NCBI RefSeq assembly: GCF_007786445.1
Contig: NZ_VNJI01000015.1
Span: 62,001-126,000, forward strand
DNA: 64,000 nucleotides
Source of the DNA: Paenibacillus cremeus
Lineage (GTDB): Bacteria > Bacillota > Bacilli > Paenibacillales > NBRC-103111
Reading direction: 5' to 3'
Below are positions 18,181 to 26,667 of this stretch, piece by piece. A program made the translations under genes and the position numbers. Within the stretch, counting starts at the first letter, position 1, and each line of letters opens with the position of its first letter. The notes beneath the pieces were generated by a model, which did no database searches, was not told where the DNA came from, and saw only the letters and a list, made by a program, of their open reading frames with translations.

Positions 18181-18212
18181 AAGAAGTAAAGCACATATCG
18201 GTGGGTTTTATT
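18170..18212 (+). terminator. yvyF terminator overlapping the flgM promoter
   Basis: CCCACCGATA (18170-18179) and TATCGGTGGG (18196-18205) form a perfect 10-bp stem with a 16-nt loop, then TTTTATT. Its 5' arm contains the -10 element of the sigma-D promoter. Confidence 0.7.
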
Positions 18213-18237
18213 ATGGGCAAAAACGAGGTGAGGGTTT

Positions 18238-18504
18238 ATGAAAATTAACGGACCGAATTCACTGGGAGCAGTGAACAAGTATAAGCAAACCCTGGAGTCG
18301 CAGCGCTCCGTGGCATCAAGCAAGCAAGCGAAGAAACGCGATCAGGTCGAAATTTCAAGCGAAGCCAAGGAGCTTCTAGGCACGAATGCAGCAGGAACTT
18401 CTCCAGAGAAAATGGAGTCTTTGAAAAGCTCAGTCGCAGCCGGTACGTATAAAGTCGATGCTCGCACGTTAGCAGAGAAAATTTTCCCTTTTATTAAAGG
18501 GTAG
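18238..18504 (+). CDS. flgM: FlgM, anti-sigma-D factor
   Basis: The 88-residue protein starts MKINGPN like Bacillus FlgM and carries the C-terminal binding region (RDQVEISSEAKELL, then VAAGTYKVDARTLAEKIFPF) that contacts the flagellar sigma factor. FlgM holds sigma-D inactive until the hook-basal body is finished. The ribosome site is GAGGTGAGGG. It begins a tight late-flagellar operon with flgN (16 bp downstream), flgK and flgL, under a sigma-D-like promoter, giving negative feedback. Confidence 0.93.
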   Translation: MKINGPNSLGAVNKYKQTLESQRSVASSKQAKKRDQVEISSEAKELLGTNAAGTSPEKMESLKSSVAAGTYKVDARTLAEKIFPFIKG

Positions 18505-18520
18505 GTCGGGGTGATAAGCG

Positions 18521-19021
18521 GTGTCCTTACAGGCTCTATTAGATACAATGACAGCATTGAACGAAGTGCATACCGCTTTGCTTGAGTTGGCCGAACAGAA
18601 GAAACAAGTGCTCATTCACAATAAAGTGGATGAACTAACGCAAATCGTGAATAAAGAGAATAAGCTGCTTAAACGCGTCGGAGAGCTGGACGCTGAGAGA
18701 GTGGAACGAACGGGGCAGTTTTTAATAGAGAAGGGCTATAAGCCTAACCCGAGAGTAACCATCAGCGACTTGGCGAAGATTCTGTTTGTTCCTGAAGAAA
18801 AGCGCACTCTGATGGATGCTCAGAAGCAGCTGCTGGGTACCGTCCGCAGGCTCCGGGAGATCAACACAGGGAATCAACAACTGTTAGAGCAGGCACTTGC
18901 TTTTGTAGATTATTCGTTGGATTTATTTGTCGGGCCTCCTGAGGACGAGGTGATCTATCAGAAGCCTCATCAGCACTCTTCCGGCGCCAAACGCCCTGGG
19001 CTTTTTGATGCGAGAGCCTAA
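18521..19021 (+). CDS. flgN: FlgN-family flagellar chaperone
   Basis: GTG 18521 follows GGGGTGAT. The product is 166 residues, helical, Glu/Lys-rich, with the FlgN pattern LLDTMTALNEVHTALLELAEQKKQVLI and a coiled-coil core (KENKLLKRVGELDAERV). FlgN binds the hook-associated proteins FlgK and FlgL in the cytosol and feeds them to the flagellar export machine. Its place directly before flgK and flgL supports the call. The C terminus (about 20 residues, HQHSSGAKRPGLFDAR) is probably disordered. Confidence 0.88.
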   Translation: MSLQALLDTMTALNEVHTALLELAEQKKQVLIHNKVDELTQIVNKENKLLKRVGELDAERVERTGQFLIEKGYKPNPRVTISDLAKILFVPEEKRTLMDAQKQLLGTVRRLREINTGNQQLLEQALAFVDYSLDLFVGPPEDEVIYQKPHQHSSGAKRPGLFDARA

Positions 19022-19045
19022 CGTCAATTTCAGAATCGAGGGATC

Positions 19046-20737
19046 ATGATGGGATCAACATTCGGTAGTATAGAGATTGCCAAGCGAGCGTTATTTGCGC
19101 AGCAGACCGCTCTGGCGACGACTGGACATAACATTGCAAATGCGAATACACAGGGCTACAGCCGACAGATTGTGAATTTGACGGCCTCTCGCCCCCTGGA
19201 AGCGCCTGGCTTAATGCGCAGCAACACTCCGGGACAGCTTGGTCAAGGGGTCGAATTTGATTCCATCCAACGGGTGCGCGAGACGTTCCTGGATCATCAG
19301 TATTACAACGAGAACAAGGAATTAGGGAACTGGTCGGTTCGCCAAGACGTGCTTGATAAGCTGCAAGCGATCACAAATGAGCCTTCTGACACTGGGATTC
19401 GTCAGGTCATCGAGAACTTCTGGAACTCCTGGCAGGTGTTTAGTAAAGAGCCTGAGAATACGTCGGCTAGAGCGGCGCTGAAGGAAAGCGCTCTGGCCAT
19501 GACTGATTCTTTTAACCATACCGCGACGCAGCTTTCTGATCTTAAGAATGATATTACCGAGAACGTACGGGTTAAAGTTAGCGAAGCGAATACGATTTTG
19601 ACACAGACAGCGCGGCTGAACCAAGAGATTTTCCGGGTGGAAGGTCTGGGCAACGATGCGAATGACCTGCGTGACCAGCGGGATCTCCTCATGGACCAAT
19701 TATCAAAGATCGCGAACATTACCGTTGAGAATACGTCCGGTGGCTACAATGTAAAGATGGGCAGCGTAACGCTCGTGCAGGGAATCAATGTGGTCACGAA
19801 GTTTGCAGAAACACCGGCTCCCGTGACGAATCCGGATGGGACGGTTACCACTCCTCCAGCGGCAGATGGACTAACGTTCGATGAAGCCTATAAAAACGGT
19901 GATTTACAAAGCGGCGAAGTGTTCGGGATGATCGAATCCCGTGACACCTATCTTGCCAGCTACCAGTTCCAAATGGATGCCATGGTCAAAGCGATTGCGC
20001 AGGGTCCGGTTAAAATTACATTGCCTGCAGGCTCGGTTTTACCGACCCAATTACCTGCTGGAACCGTAGTGGGTGGCAAAACTTATACGGGAACGGAAAC
20101 GCTAACGGACTCCGATCGTGTACTGCAGCAGGATACGGAAGTTACGGTAATGGGTCTGAATGGTCTTCATGAGCTGGGTTACAGCTTAGAGAATCCACCT
20201 TCATCCGGCATTCCTTTCTTTACCTTAAAATCAGGAGCAAAGGAATTTTCGGCCGCCAGCATTACGTTGAATCCGGACATTGTGGCTAACGTATCCAAAA
20301 TCGTAGCTTCTGCGCGTGTACAAACCGATGCAAACGGCAATATTTTGAAGGATAGCAGCGGCAATGAGACCTTGGTGAAGGGGAACAACGATATTGCGCT
20401 CCTGACTGCCGGGTTAAGAAACTCGCGGTTTGATTTTGACCCTAGCTCGGGCGGAGTTCCGATCTTGACGAATGGCACCTTCGATGAGTTTTTCCGCGCT
20501 GTCGTCGGACAGTTGGGTGTTCAAGCACAGGAAGCGGATCGGCAGGCTGCCAATCAGAAGGAGCTCGTGGATCAAGTCGATTCCCGCAGACAATCGGTTA
20601 GCGGCGTTTCAACGGATGAAGAGATGGCGAACATGATCAAGTTTCAGCATGCATACAATGCTGCTGCAAGAGCGATGACTACATACGATGAAATGCTGGA
20701 TAAAGTAATCAACGGCATGGGCCAAGTGGGCCGATAG
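19046..20737 (+). CDS. flgK: FlgK, hook-associated protein 1
   Basis: The 563-residue protein has the N-terminal flagellar rod/hook motif (AKRALFAQQTALATTGHNIANANTQGYSRQ, residues about 13-42) and a C-terminal coiled coil ending in ANMIKFQHAYNAAARAMTTYDEMLDKVI. It joins the hook to the filament, assembling outside the cell after export by the flagellar type III system. The central part (residues 230-430) is variable, Thr/Pro-rich in places, as expected. The start is ATG 19046 or 19049. Confidence 0.96.
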   Translation: MMGSTFGSIEIAKRALFAQQTALATTGHNIANANTQGYSRQIVNLTASRPLEAPGLMRSNTPGQLGQGVEFDSIQRVRETFLDHQYYNENKELGNWSVRQDVLDKLQAITNEPSDTGIRQVIENFWNSWQVFSKEPENTSARAALKESALAMTDSFNHTATQLSDLKNDITENVRVKVSEANTILTQTARLNQEIFRVEGLGNDANDLRDQRDLLMDQLSKIANITVENTSGGYNVKMGSVTLVQGINVVTKFAETPAPVTNPDGTVTTPPAADGLTFDEAYKNGDLQSGEVFGMIESRDTYLASYQFQMDAMVKAIAQGPVKITLPAGSVLPTQLPAGTVVGGKTYTGTETLTDSDRVLQQDTEVTVMGLNGLHELGYSLENPPSSGIPFFTLKSGAKEFSAASITLNPDIVANVSKIVASARVQTDANGNILKDSSGNETLVKGNNDIALLTAGLRNSRFDFDPSSGGVPILTNGTFDEFFRAVVGQLGVQAQEADRQAANQKELVDQVDSRRQSVSGVSTDEEMANMIKFQHAYNAAARAMTTYDEMLDKVINGMGQVGR

Positions 20738-20756
20738 AACTGAGGTGAGATAGGCT

Positions 20757-22061
20757 ATGAATAATCGCATTACGCAGAATATGATTAGCTCGCAGCTGTT
20801 AAGGAACTTAAACACCAACTTGAACCGAATGAGCACGTATCAAGATCAAATGGCCACATCTCGTAAGATCAATAAGCCTTCGGACGATCCCGTGGGATTG
20901 AGCTACGCGATGAGATACCGGTCGGATTTGACGGCCAATGATCAGTACCAGCAGAACGTGGATTCCGCCAACTCGTGGCTCGATTTTACGGATACCATGA
21001 TGGGACAAGCCAATGATGTGCTTCAGCGGATTCGTGAGCTAACCGTACAAGCGGCTCAAGGAAGCAACCCGGATACAGCCATGCAGTCCATTAAATCTGA
21101 GTTGCTGCAGCTTACGGATCAGTTGGTTACGGTCGGTAATAGCCAATTTAATGGGAAGTATGTATTTAATGGTCAAATGACGGATGTGGCTCCGTATAAT
21201 AAGCAGGTTACCCAAGTGCAGCCAAGCATTTCTGTGGGCGGTACAGTCGATGTCAGCACAGCTAATGTGACCAACGCAAATAATAAACTCAGCTTGCGGA
21301 TAGATAACGGTCAGGAGCTGAACATTCAGCTTCCACCTACGGATTATTCGGTTAGCGGTGGTGCGGCGCAGTTTGCAACGGATTTGCAGAACGCAATTAA
21401 CGCAGCAGCTTCCTCGTTATCTCCGGCTAGTTCTGCTTCCGTTACAGTAGGACCGGCGAATGAGCTGGTGATTACATCAAGCAACGGTGGACCGGGCGGC
21501 CGGATCGAGATTACGGGCGGCACGATGGCGTACCAGTGGCTAAGCAAATCCAGAGACATGTCCGATTTGGTTCAAACGCCTAATACGCAGGCTCCAACTA
21601 CAGTAACGAAAATGAGCGCCCAATTCTCCAACTCGGACACCAAAGATATTAATTTCGAGATTGCTACGGGCATCAAGATGCCTGTGAATATTACTGGAGA
21701 TAAAATCTTCGGAAAATCAACAGATAGCGATAATGTGTTCCGCGTGATGAACGAGCTCGTCAATTCGATTGATCGAAGTGATTACTCGGGTGTATCGGAT
21801 TTGCTAGGGAAATTAGACTCGCGGATCAACAAAGGCTTGGAAGTACGAGCTGAGCTTGGGGCGAAGAGCAATCGAGTGCAATTATCCGCGGATCGTTTGA
21901 GTGATATTAGCACCAACCTGCAGGCGCTTCAATCCAAGACGGAAGACGCGGATATGGCGGAGCTGATCACCAACTTAAAGACAGCCGAGAACGTGTACAA
22001 TGCTTCTCTCTCGGTAGGATCTAAAGTCATCTCACCAACGCTAGTTGATTTCCTCCGATAA
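20757..22061 (+). CDS. flgL: FlgL, hook-associated protein 3
   Basis: At 434 residues, the N terminus (RITQNMISSQLLRNLNTNLNRMSTYQDQMATSRKINKPSDDPVG) is typical of FlgL. The C terminus (ENVYNASLSVGSKVISPTLVDFL) follows the flagellin-like helical pattern. FlgL is the second hook-filament junction protein. A beta-rich insert of about 200 residues in the middle (SVTVGPANELVITSSNGGPG) makes it longer than the 298 residues of the B. subtilis protein. The gene follows flgK by 19 bp with TGAGGTGAG upstream. Confidence 0.95.
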   Translation: MNNRITQNMISSQLLRNLNTNLNRMSTYQDQMATSRKINKPSDDPVGLSYAMRYRSDLTANDQYQQNVDSANSWLDFTDTMMGQANDVLQRIRELTVQAAQGSNPDTAMQSIKSELLQLTDQLVTVGNSQFNGKYVFNGQMTDVAPYNKQVTQVQPSISVGGTVDVSTANVTNANNKLSLRIDNGQELNIQLPPTDYSVSGGAAQFATDLQNAINAAASSLSPASSASVTVGPANELVITSSNGGPGGRIEITGGTMAYQWLSKSRDMSDLVQTPNTQAPTTVTKMSAQFSNSDTKDINFEIATGIKMPVNITGDKIFGKSTDSDNVFRVMNELVNSIDRSDYSGVSDLLGKLDSRINKGLEVRAELGAKSNRVQLSADRLSDISTNLQALQSKTEDADMAELITNLKTAENVYNASLSVGSKVISPTLVDFLR

Positions 22062-22077
22062 GGGCTAGGTGATCTCT

Positions 22078-22647
22078 ATGATTTCTGTGCCGCCGATTCA
22101 ATTAAACATTCAGAATGCTCGAATAGGAATCGATTTTACGCGCGGAGAGATGAGCATTCGACAGCCGCAGCCGGATATTGAAATGACGACTACGCCGACC
22201 AAGATCGAGCTCAATTCCCCCAAGGGAGAGTTGAAAATTGATCAAGACGCGGCCTGGGATGCACTTGGAGTCAGCAGGCGTGAAACATTCAACGCTCGCA
22301 TGGCTTCCGAGGGCAGACGAATTGCCATGGAGGCGATCGAGAGAATTGCTGAGAAGGGCAATCGATTGGCCCGAATTCAGGACCACGCGGATGTCATCGC
22401 GGATTTTGCCGCTGAGGATGCGTTCACAGGCAACGGAGTGAATTACCTGGGTGATCCGAGCTATAATAACGTAGACATTGACTATATTCCGCACAAAGTC
22501 GAGACCGAAGTTACGCCGGGTTCTGTGGATTATAGAGCAACGCCACATTACGCGGAAGTGAATTACCAGCCGGGTAAGGTATCATTTTACATGCAGCAGT
22601 ATCCCAAGGTGGAGATGATTCCGCCGCAAATTGATTTGAAGGTGTAG
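22078..22647 (+). CDS. yviE: YviE-like (DUF6470) flagellar locus protein
   Basis: ATG 22078 with TAGGTGAT upstream is the better start (GTG 22069 is also open). The product is 189 residues. It opens VPPIQLNIQNARIGIDFTRGEM and has repeated short beta-type segments near the C terminus such as PHKVETEVTPGSVDYRATP and AEVNYQPGKVSFYMQQYPKV. The family lies between flgL and fliW in B. subtilis and many Bacilli; its role is unknown. Synteny here (flgL, this gene, fliW, csrA, flagellin) is exactly the B. subtilis order. Confidence 0.85.
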   Translation: MISVPPIQLNIQNARIGIDFTRGEMSIRQPQPDIEMTTTPTKIELNSPKGELKIDQDAAWDALGVSRRETFNARMASEGRRIAMEAIERIAEKGNRLARIQDHADVIADFAAEDAFTGNGVNYLGDPSYNNVDIDYIPHKVETEVTPGSVDYRATPHYAEVNYQPGKVSFYMQQYPKVEMIPPQIDLKV

Positions 22648-22737
22648 CATACAGTAGGATAGAATTGGAACAGGGAGCTGTAGATGTCAATCTATAGCTT
22701 TTTATTTTATCTAGAAGAATGGGGTTGGGCTAAAACC

Positions 22738-23175
22738 ATGGCAACGATTAATACCTCCCGCTTTGGAGAAGTACAAACAGAGCAAGGCGTGATTTCATTT
22801 CCTCAAGGTATCCCCGGGTTCGAGGATGAACATCAGTTTGTCATCTATCAACCGGACGCAGATTCACCTTTGTCTTATCTCCAGTCCATCCATAACGAAA
22901 ATTTATCGTTTATTATTACGGATCCTTTCCTGTTTTATAAAGAGTATGAATTCGACCTATCGGCTGCGGATCAAGATGAATTAAACCTCGCTGACAATCC
23001 GCCCCTCTCGGTTTGGAGTATTATTACGGTCAGCGAGGACATCCAACAAGCCACCCTCAATCTGCTCGCTCCCATCATTATCAATATGAGAGAGAAGATC
23101 GGTAAGCAGGTCATTCTGCAAAATTCTCCGTACAAGACCAAGCATAAGCTGTTGGGCGAAGAACAATCGAAGTAA
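22738..23175 (+). CDS. fliW: FliW, flagellar assembly factor
   Basis: From ATG 22738 the protein is 145 residues, the normal FliW length, and MATINTSRFGEVQTEQGVIS followed by FPQGIPGFEDEHQFVIYQP aligns with the family start. An upstream in-frame ATG (22684) has a better ribosome site (AGGGAG) and would add 18 unconserved residues; both remain possible. FliW binds either cytosolic flagellin or CsrA. When flagellin is exported, free FliW sequesters CsrA and flagellin translation resumes. The genes for all three partners lie in a row here. Confidence 0.93.
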   Translation: MATINTSRFGEVQTEQGVISFPQGIPGFEDEHQFVIYQPDADSPLSYLQSIHNENLSFIITDPFLFYKEYEFDLSAADQDELNLADNPPLSVWSIITVSEDIQQATLNLLAPIIINMREKIGKQVILQNSPYKTKHKLLGEEQSK

Positions 23176-23202
23176 ACACTATGGAGCGAACGAGGTGAGA
23201 AC

Positions 23203-23439
23203 GTGTTAGTATTAGCCCGCAAAAAGGACGAGTCCATCATGATCGGAGATAATATAGAAGTAGTAGTATTAGGCATTGACGGCGATATGGTGCGGCTTGG
23301 AATCAAAGCTTCCAGGGACATCCAGGTATATCGAAAAGAGATTTATGCATCTATTAAACAAGCGAACCAAGAGGCTTCGACAAGCTCCATCAATATTCAT
23401 GCGCTCAATGAACTATTAGGAAAGCCAAAAAATCAGTAA
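23203..23439 (+). CDS. csrA: CsrA, RNA-binding translational repressor
   Basis: This 78-residue protein begins at GTG 23203 (GAGGTGAG upstream) and reads MLVLARKKDESIMIGDNIEV, with the strand-forming VRLGIKASRDIQVYRKEIY that makes the RNA-binding surface of CsrA dimers. In Bacillus its key target is the flagellin leader, where it blocks the ribosome site. Two hairpins of the expected type stand before the flagellin gene 200 bp downstream. No terminator separates csrA from that region. Confidence 0.96.
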   Translation: MLVLARKKDESIMIGDNIEVVVLGIDGDMVRLGIKASRDIQVYRKEIYASIKQANQEASTSSINIHALNELLGKPKNQ

Positions 23440-23594
23440 TTGCAAAGTGATGCTGGTGAAATAGGTCGATTTATCGGTCCCGCTAGCGAAATTTTTTTAA
23501 AATTAATGGTTTTTGCTCTTCACAAATCGACACGTGGGTACGATATATAATTTAGACGCTATTTTATAGGGCGGCCGACCTACAGAATAGTTCA

Positions 23595-23635
23595 TCCACA
23601 AGGAAGTGGAAGTCAACACATTTCAGGGAGGAAAT
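23595..23635 (+). promoter_or_regulatory. Two CsrA-binding hairpins in the flagellin leader
   Basis: Hairpin 1: TCCAC (23595-23599), loop AAGGAA, GTGGA (23606-23610). Hairpin 2: ATTTC (23620-23624), loop AGGGAG, GAAAT (23631-23635). Both present GGA in a six-base loop of the ANGGA type, and the first reads ACAAGGAAGT, one base off the CsrA consensus core. The second loop holds the flagellin Shine-Dalgarno, so bound CsrA would block translation. Upstream, TACGATAT (23539-23546) resembles a sigma-D -10, but no TAAA element is at proper spacing. Confidence 0.75.
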
Positions 23636-23639
23636 TAAA

Positions 23640-25418
23640 ATGAGAATTAACCACAACGTAACCGCTTTAAATACGTATCGTCAATTGTCCACCAACACAG
23701 CTAACCAAAGCAAATCCATCGAGAAATTGTCTTCCGGTCTTCGCATCAACCGCGCTGGCGACGATGCAGCGGGTCTTTCGATTTCCGAGAAAATGCGTGG
23801 TCAAATCCGCGGTTTGGATCAAGCATCCCGTAACGCTCAAGACGGTATCTCCTTGATTCAAACAGCTGAAGGTGCATTGAACGAAACTCACGATATTTTG
23901 CAGCGTATTCGCGAATTGGCTAACCAATCCGCAAACGGCACGAACACAGATACAGATCGTTCCGCGATCCAAGACGAAGTAAACCAATTGTCTTCCGAGA
24001 TCAACCGTATCGGTAACACCACTGAGTTTAACACTCAGAAGCTGCTGAAAGGTGACGGCAAACAAAACTTGGCTAACACTGGTGTTGTAACTGCTGGTAA
24101 ATTGACAAACGGTACTGACACAACTTACACCCAAGCAGTCAATGATGATTCTATTACAACTGCTGCTGCTAACGGTGATACCCTTGCATACACAATTAAC
24201 GGTCAAACACTTACTGTGAATTTTGCAACAGATGCTACTTTGTCTGCAAACTCCTCTGCTTTCACAGCCGGATCGGTAGCTACTACTTCTGCGACTACAA
24301 TGTCCGCAACTGTCGGAATCAACGGTACGAATACCGCTAATGGTGATGCTACCGCTGCAGCTACTGCATTGCAGGCAATGATTGATAACAACGCAACTTT
24401 AAAAGGTAACTATACAGTAACTCAATCTGCAGCTGGTGCAATTACTATTTCAGCTGTAGCGGGTGGAGCTTTCCAAGGTGGTTCGGGTAATATCTCTAAT
24501 GGTACTGGAACTGGTACTATTGTTGTTGCAAACAATGCAGGTTCCACAGTTGCTGGTACAACAAACAATGGATTGCAAGCTAGCGCTACCATTGACTTTA
24601 GCGGGCTTGAAACTGGTACTGCTGCTACTTCGAATGCAAAAATCAATGCTCTTGTAGGTACTGGTGCGACCATTGCTGGACAACAAATCGAATTTTATGA
24701 TTCGACAAAAGGCGCTTACACGGGTTCTGCACTTGGTGTAGATGTTAGTGGCGCGCTTGCTGAGGCAACTGACTCTAGCAAAGCGGATAAACTGGTTTCA
24801 CAAATCGCTAACACAATCGGCAACAAAATTGACGGTGTAAAACTTTCCGTTAATACTGGTGCAGCAGATTCCTTGGACATCACAGCTACAACAGCCGGAA
24901 CAGCTGGAAACAACATCGCAATCGCTGATGGCGGTGTTCAACAACAATTCAAAACAACGTTCCAAATCGGCGCAAACACTGGCCAATCCATGACTTTAAA
25001 CTTGAACGATATGCGCTCCATGGCACTGGGAATTACTGCTAAGGCTGGTACTGCAGGTTTTGGTGCCGCTAATAACGTAACGGACGGAACAACTGACGTT
25101 CAACAAGAAGCAGCTCTTGATGTATCCACTAAAGACAATGCAGCAAAAGCTATCGCTGTCCTTGACAAAGCAATCAACACGGTTTCTTCCGAGCGTGGCA
25201 AGATGGGTGCGATCCAAAACCGTTTGGAGCACACAATCAACAACTTGAACACTTCTTCCGAGAACATGACGGCTGCAGAATCCCGTATTCGCGACGTAGA
25301 CATGGCGAAGGAAATGATGAACCAATCCAAGTCCAGCATCTTGGCTCAAGCAGCTCAAGCAATGTTGGCACAAGCAAACCAACAGCCTCAAGGCGTACTG
25401 CAATTGCTCCGTGGCTAA
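23640..25418 (+). CDS. hag: Flagellin with enlarged central domain
   Basis: The product is 592 residues, about twice the 304 of B. subtilis Hag. The N-terminal D0/D1 part (residues 1-140: [18 protein letters not shown], then [20 protein letters not shown]) and the C-terminal part (about 440-592, ending [11 protein letters not shown]) are classic. Between them lies an insert of about 300 residues rich in Thr, Ala, Gly and Asn, the surface-exposed D2/D3 domain that is hypervariable among flagellins. Gene composition and codon bias indicate high expression. CsrA hairpins overlie its ribosome site, and a strong terminator follows, so it is monocistronic. Confidence 0.96.
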   Translation: MRINHNVTALNTYRQLSTNTANQSKSIEKLSSGLRINRAGDDAAGLSISEKMRGQIRGLDQASRNAQDGISLIQTAEGALNETHDILQRIRELANQSANGTNTDTDRSAIQDEVNQLSSEINRIGNTTEFNTQKLLKGDGKQNLANTGVVTAGKLTNGTDTTYTQAVNDDSITTAAANGDTLAYTINGQTLTVNFATDATLSANSSAFTAGSVATTSATTMSATVGINGTNTANGDATAAATALQAMIDNNATLKGNYTVTQSAAGAITISAVAGGAFQGGSGNISNGTGTGTIVVANNAGSTVAGTTNNGLQASATIDFSGLETGTAATSNAKINALVGTGATIAGQQIEFYDSTKGAYTGSALGVDVSGALAEATDSSKADKLVSQIANTIGNKIDGVKLSVNTGAADSLDITATTAGTAGNNIAIADGGVQQQFKTTFQIGANTGQSMTLNLNDMRSMALGITAKAGTAGFGAANNVTDGTTDVQQEAALDVSTKDNAAKAIAVLDKAINTVSSERGKMGAIQNRLEHTINNLNTSSENMTAAESRIRDVDMAKEMMNQSKSSILAQAAQAMLAQANQQPQGVLQLLRG

Positions 25419-25434
25419 TACTGGCCCGATCGCA

Positions 25435-25468
25435 GGGGACTCTAGACTCTCTAGAGTCTCCTTTTTTT
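25435..25468 (+). terminator. Flagellin terminator
   Basis: GGGGACTCTAGA (25435-25446) pairs with TCTAGAGTCTCC (25450-25461) with one G-T pair around a 3-nt loop, then seven T residues. Confidence 0.9.
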
Positions 25469-25491
25469 ATCATCCGAGATGAGGTATATAG

Positions 25492-25860
25492 ATGGAAAAA
25501 TACATTGATGTGATGAAAAAAAACCTAGAGTTGGCCGGAAGCTGCGAAGAAGCGCTGGATCATATCAAAGTCAGATTAAGTGAAGGATTTTTTGAAGAAA
25601 CGATAGGGTTGATGAATGACTTCATCAACGGTGTCTGCAAGATTGAGATGTCGATGAGTGATTTTCTCCCCCAATTGTCTTTAATTGAAATCGAAGTTAA
25701 GATGATGCAATTGCGTACGGCCATGGAGAAAGTCGTCTCGGCGTATGAGCAAGGAGAAGGCGGAAAGGCTCTGGAAGCCATCCAGTTTGATTTGCTCCCG
25801 TGCCATACAAGCTGGAGAGCGGAGATCGAGAAAACATTGAATCCTTATGTGTTGTCCTGA
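25492..25860 (+). CDS. Unknown small cytosolic protein in the flagellar cluster
   Basis: The 122-residue product begins MEKYIDVMKKNLELAGSCEEALDHIKV and is predicted all-helical and acidic, with no signal peptide or membrane helix. Its size and helix-rich character, plus its place directly after flagellin, would suit a flagellar chaperone or export cofactor, but I recognise no family. The ribosome site GATGAGGT is weak. It ends 22 bp before the YjfB-like gene and probably shares its transcript. A CsrA/FliW-type regulator is unlikely given the sequence. Confidence 0.65.
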   Translation: MEKYIDVMKKNLELAGSCEEALDHIKVRLSEGFFEETIGLMNDFINGVCKIEMSMSDFLPQLSLIEIEVKMMQLRTAMEKVVSAYEQGEGGKALEAIQFDLLPCHTSWRAEIEKTLNPYVLS

Positions 25861-25882
25861 AACTTGGTGAGGAGTGAGCCGG

Positions 25883-26077
25883 ATGGATATTGCAGCAGTT
25901 TCGATGGTGATGAGTCAGTCAAAGTTACAACAAGATGCCAGCTTATCGGTGATGAAGATTGCCATGGATTCGGCGAAGTCGAATGGAGCCGGTATGGTGG
26001 ATTTGCTTAATCAAACGAATGCCATGCAGAACTCTGTTCAGCCGCATTTGGGAAGCCACATTGATTTAAGAGTATAG
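25883..26077 (+). CDS. YjfB-family putative motility protein
   Basis: Starting at ATG 25883 (GTGAGGAGTG upstream; GTG 25874 is also in frame), the protein has 64 residues. It reads MDIAAVSMVMSQSKLQQDAS then LSVMKIAMDSAK and ends QPHLGSHIDLRV, the YjfB family pattern. Members are small, found near flagellar genes and of unknown function. A terminator lies 50 bp downstream. Confidence 0.8.
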   Translation: MDIAAVSMVMSQSKLQQDASLSVMKIAMDSAKSNGAGMVDLLNQTNAMQNSVQPHLGSHIDLRV

Positions 26078-26127
26078 GAAACAAAATACTTAGCGAATAA
26101 ATTCAATTGGAAAGCAAAGTATGTATT

Positions 26128-26153
26128 GGTCCACTACAAAGTGGGCCTTTTTT
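26128..26153 (+). terminator. Terminator after the YjfB-like gene
   Basis: GGTCCACT (26128-26135) pairs with AGTGGGCC (26140-26147) with one G-T pair, loop ACAA, then six T residues. Confidence 0.85.
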
Positions 26154-26176
26154 GCATTAAGATGCTTTTTAAACCC

Positions 26177-26204
26177 TAATCTTTTACTCACTACTTTCCG
26201 ATAT
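26177..26204 (+). promoter_or_regulatory. Sigma-D-type promoter of flaG-fliS-fliD-fliT
   Basis: TAAT (26177-26180, three of four bases of TAAA) and TCCGATAT (26197-26204, seven of eight bases of GCCGATAT) are 16 bp apart. The equivalent B. subtilis operon is sigma-D dependent. Confidence 0.6.
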
Positions 26205-26238
26205 AGTAGGTAATGAGTCTGATTAGGGGGCGATCCAA

Positions 26239-26628
26239 TTGGATATGAAACTCAATGTTTCTGGAGTTTCTTCTGAAGGGGTTAAAGAATTACATACGAA
26301 TACCACAAAGTCTTCCACTGCTAGTGAAACTCCAGTATCGGAGAATATGACCTCGATTAAAGAAGTCAAAGAAGCCCAGCTAGAGGGAAAAAGCATTCCG
26401 GTAAGTGAAGAGCAAGTTGTCAAAGCAATTGAGCGGGCGATTAAGGCCATGGAAGGAACCTCGACCACGTTGGAGTTCTCGATCCATGAAAAAACGAAGC
26501 ATATCATGGTAAAAGTTCTAAACAAAGAAAATGGCGAGGTCATTCGGGAAATCCCCAATGAGAAAACGCTGGATTTTCTTGCAAAACTATGGGAAACTGC
26601 TGGAATCATTATTGACAAGCGCAGATAA
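26239..26628 (+). CDS. flaG: FlaG-family flagellar protein
   Basis: The 129-residue protein has a disordered Thr/Ser-rich first half and a conserved C-terminal domain (TTLEFSIHEKTKHIMVKVLN, then NGEVIREIPNEKTLDFLAKLWE), the FlaG signature also seen in B. subtilis YvyC. FlaG influences filament length. TTG 26239 is spaced best from the ribosome site TAGGGGG; ATG 26245 is the alternative start. It heads a four-gene operon. Confidence 0.88.
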   Translation: MDMKLNVSGVSSEGVKELHTNTTKSSTASETPVSENMTSIKEVKEAQLEGKSIPVSEEQVVKAIERAIKAMEGTSTTLEFSIHEKTKHIMVKVLNKENGEVIREIPNEKTLDFLAKLWETAGIIIDKRR

Positions 26629-26667
26629 AAGAGGCAAATTCGCCATACTTTAGGAGGCTAGCGTAAA

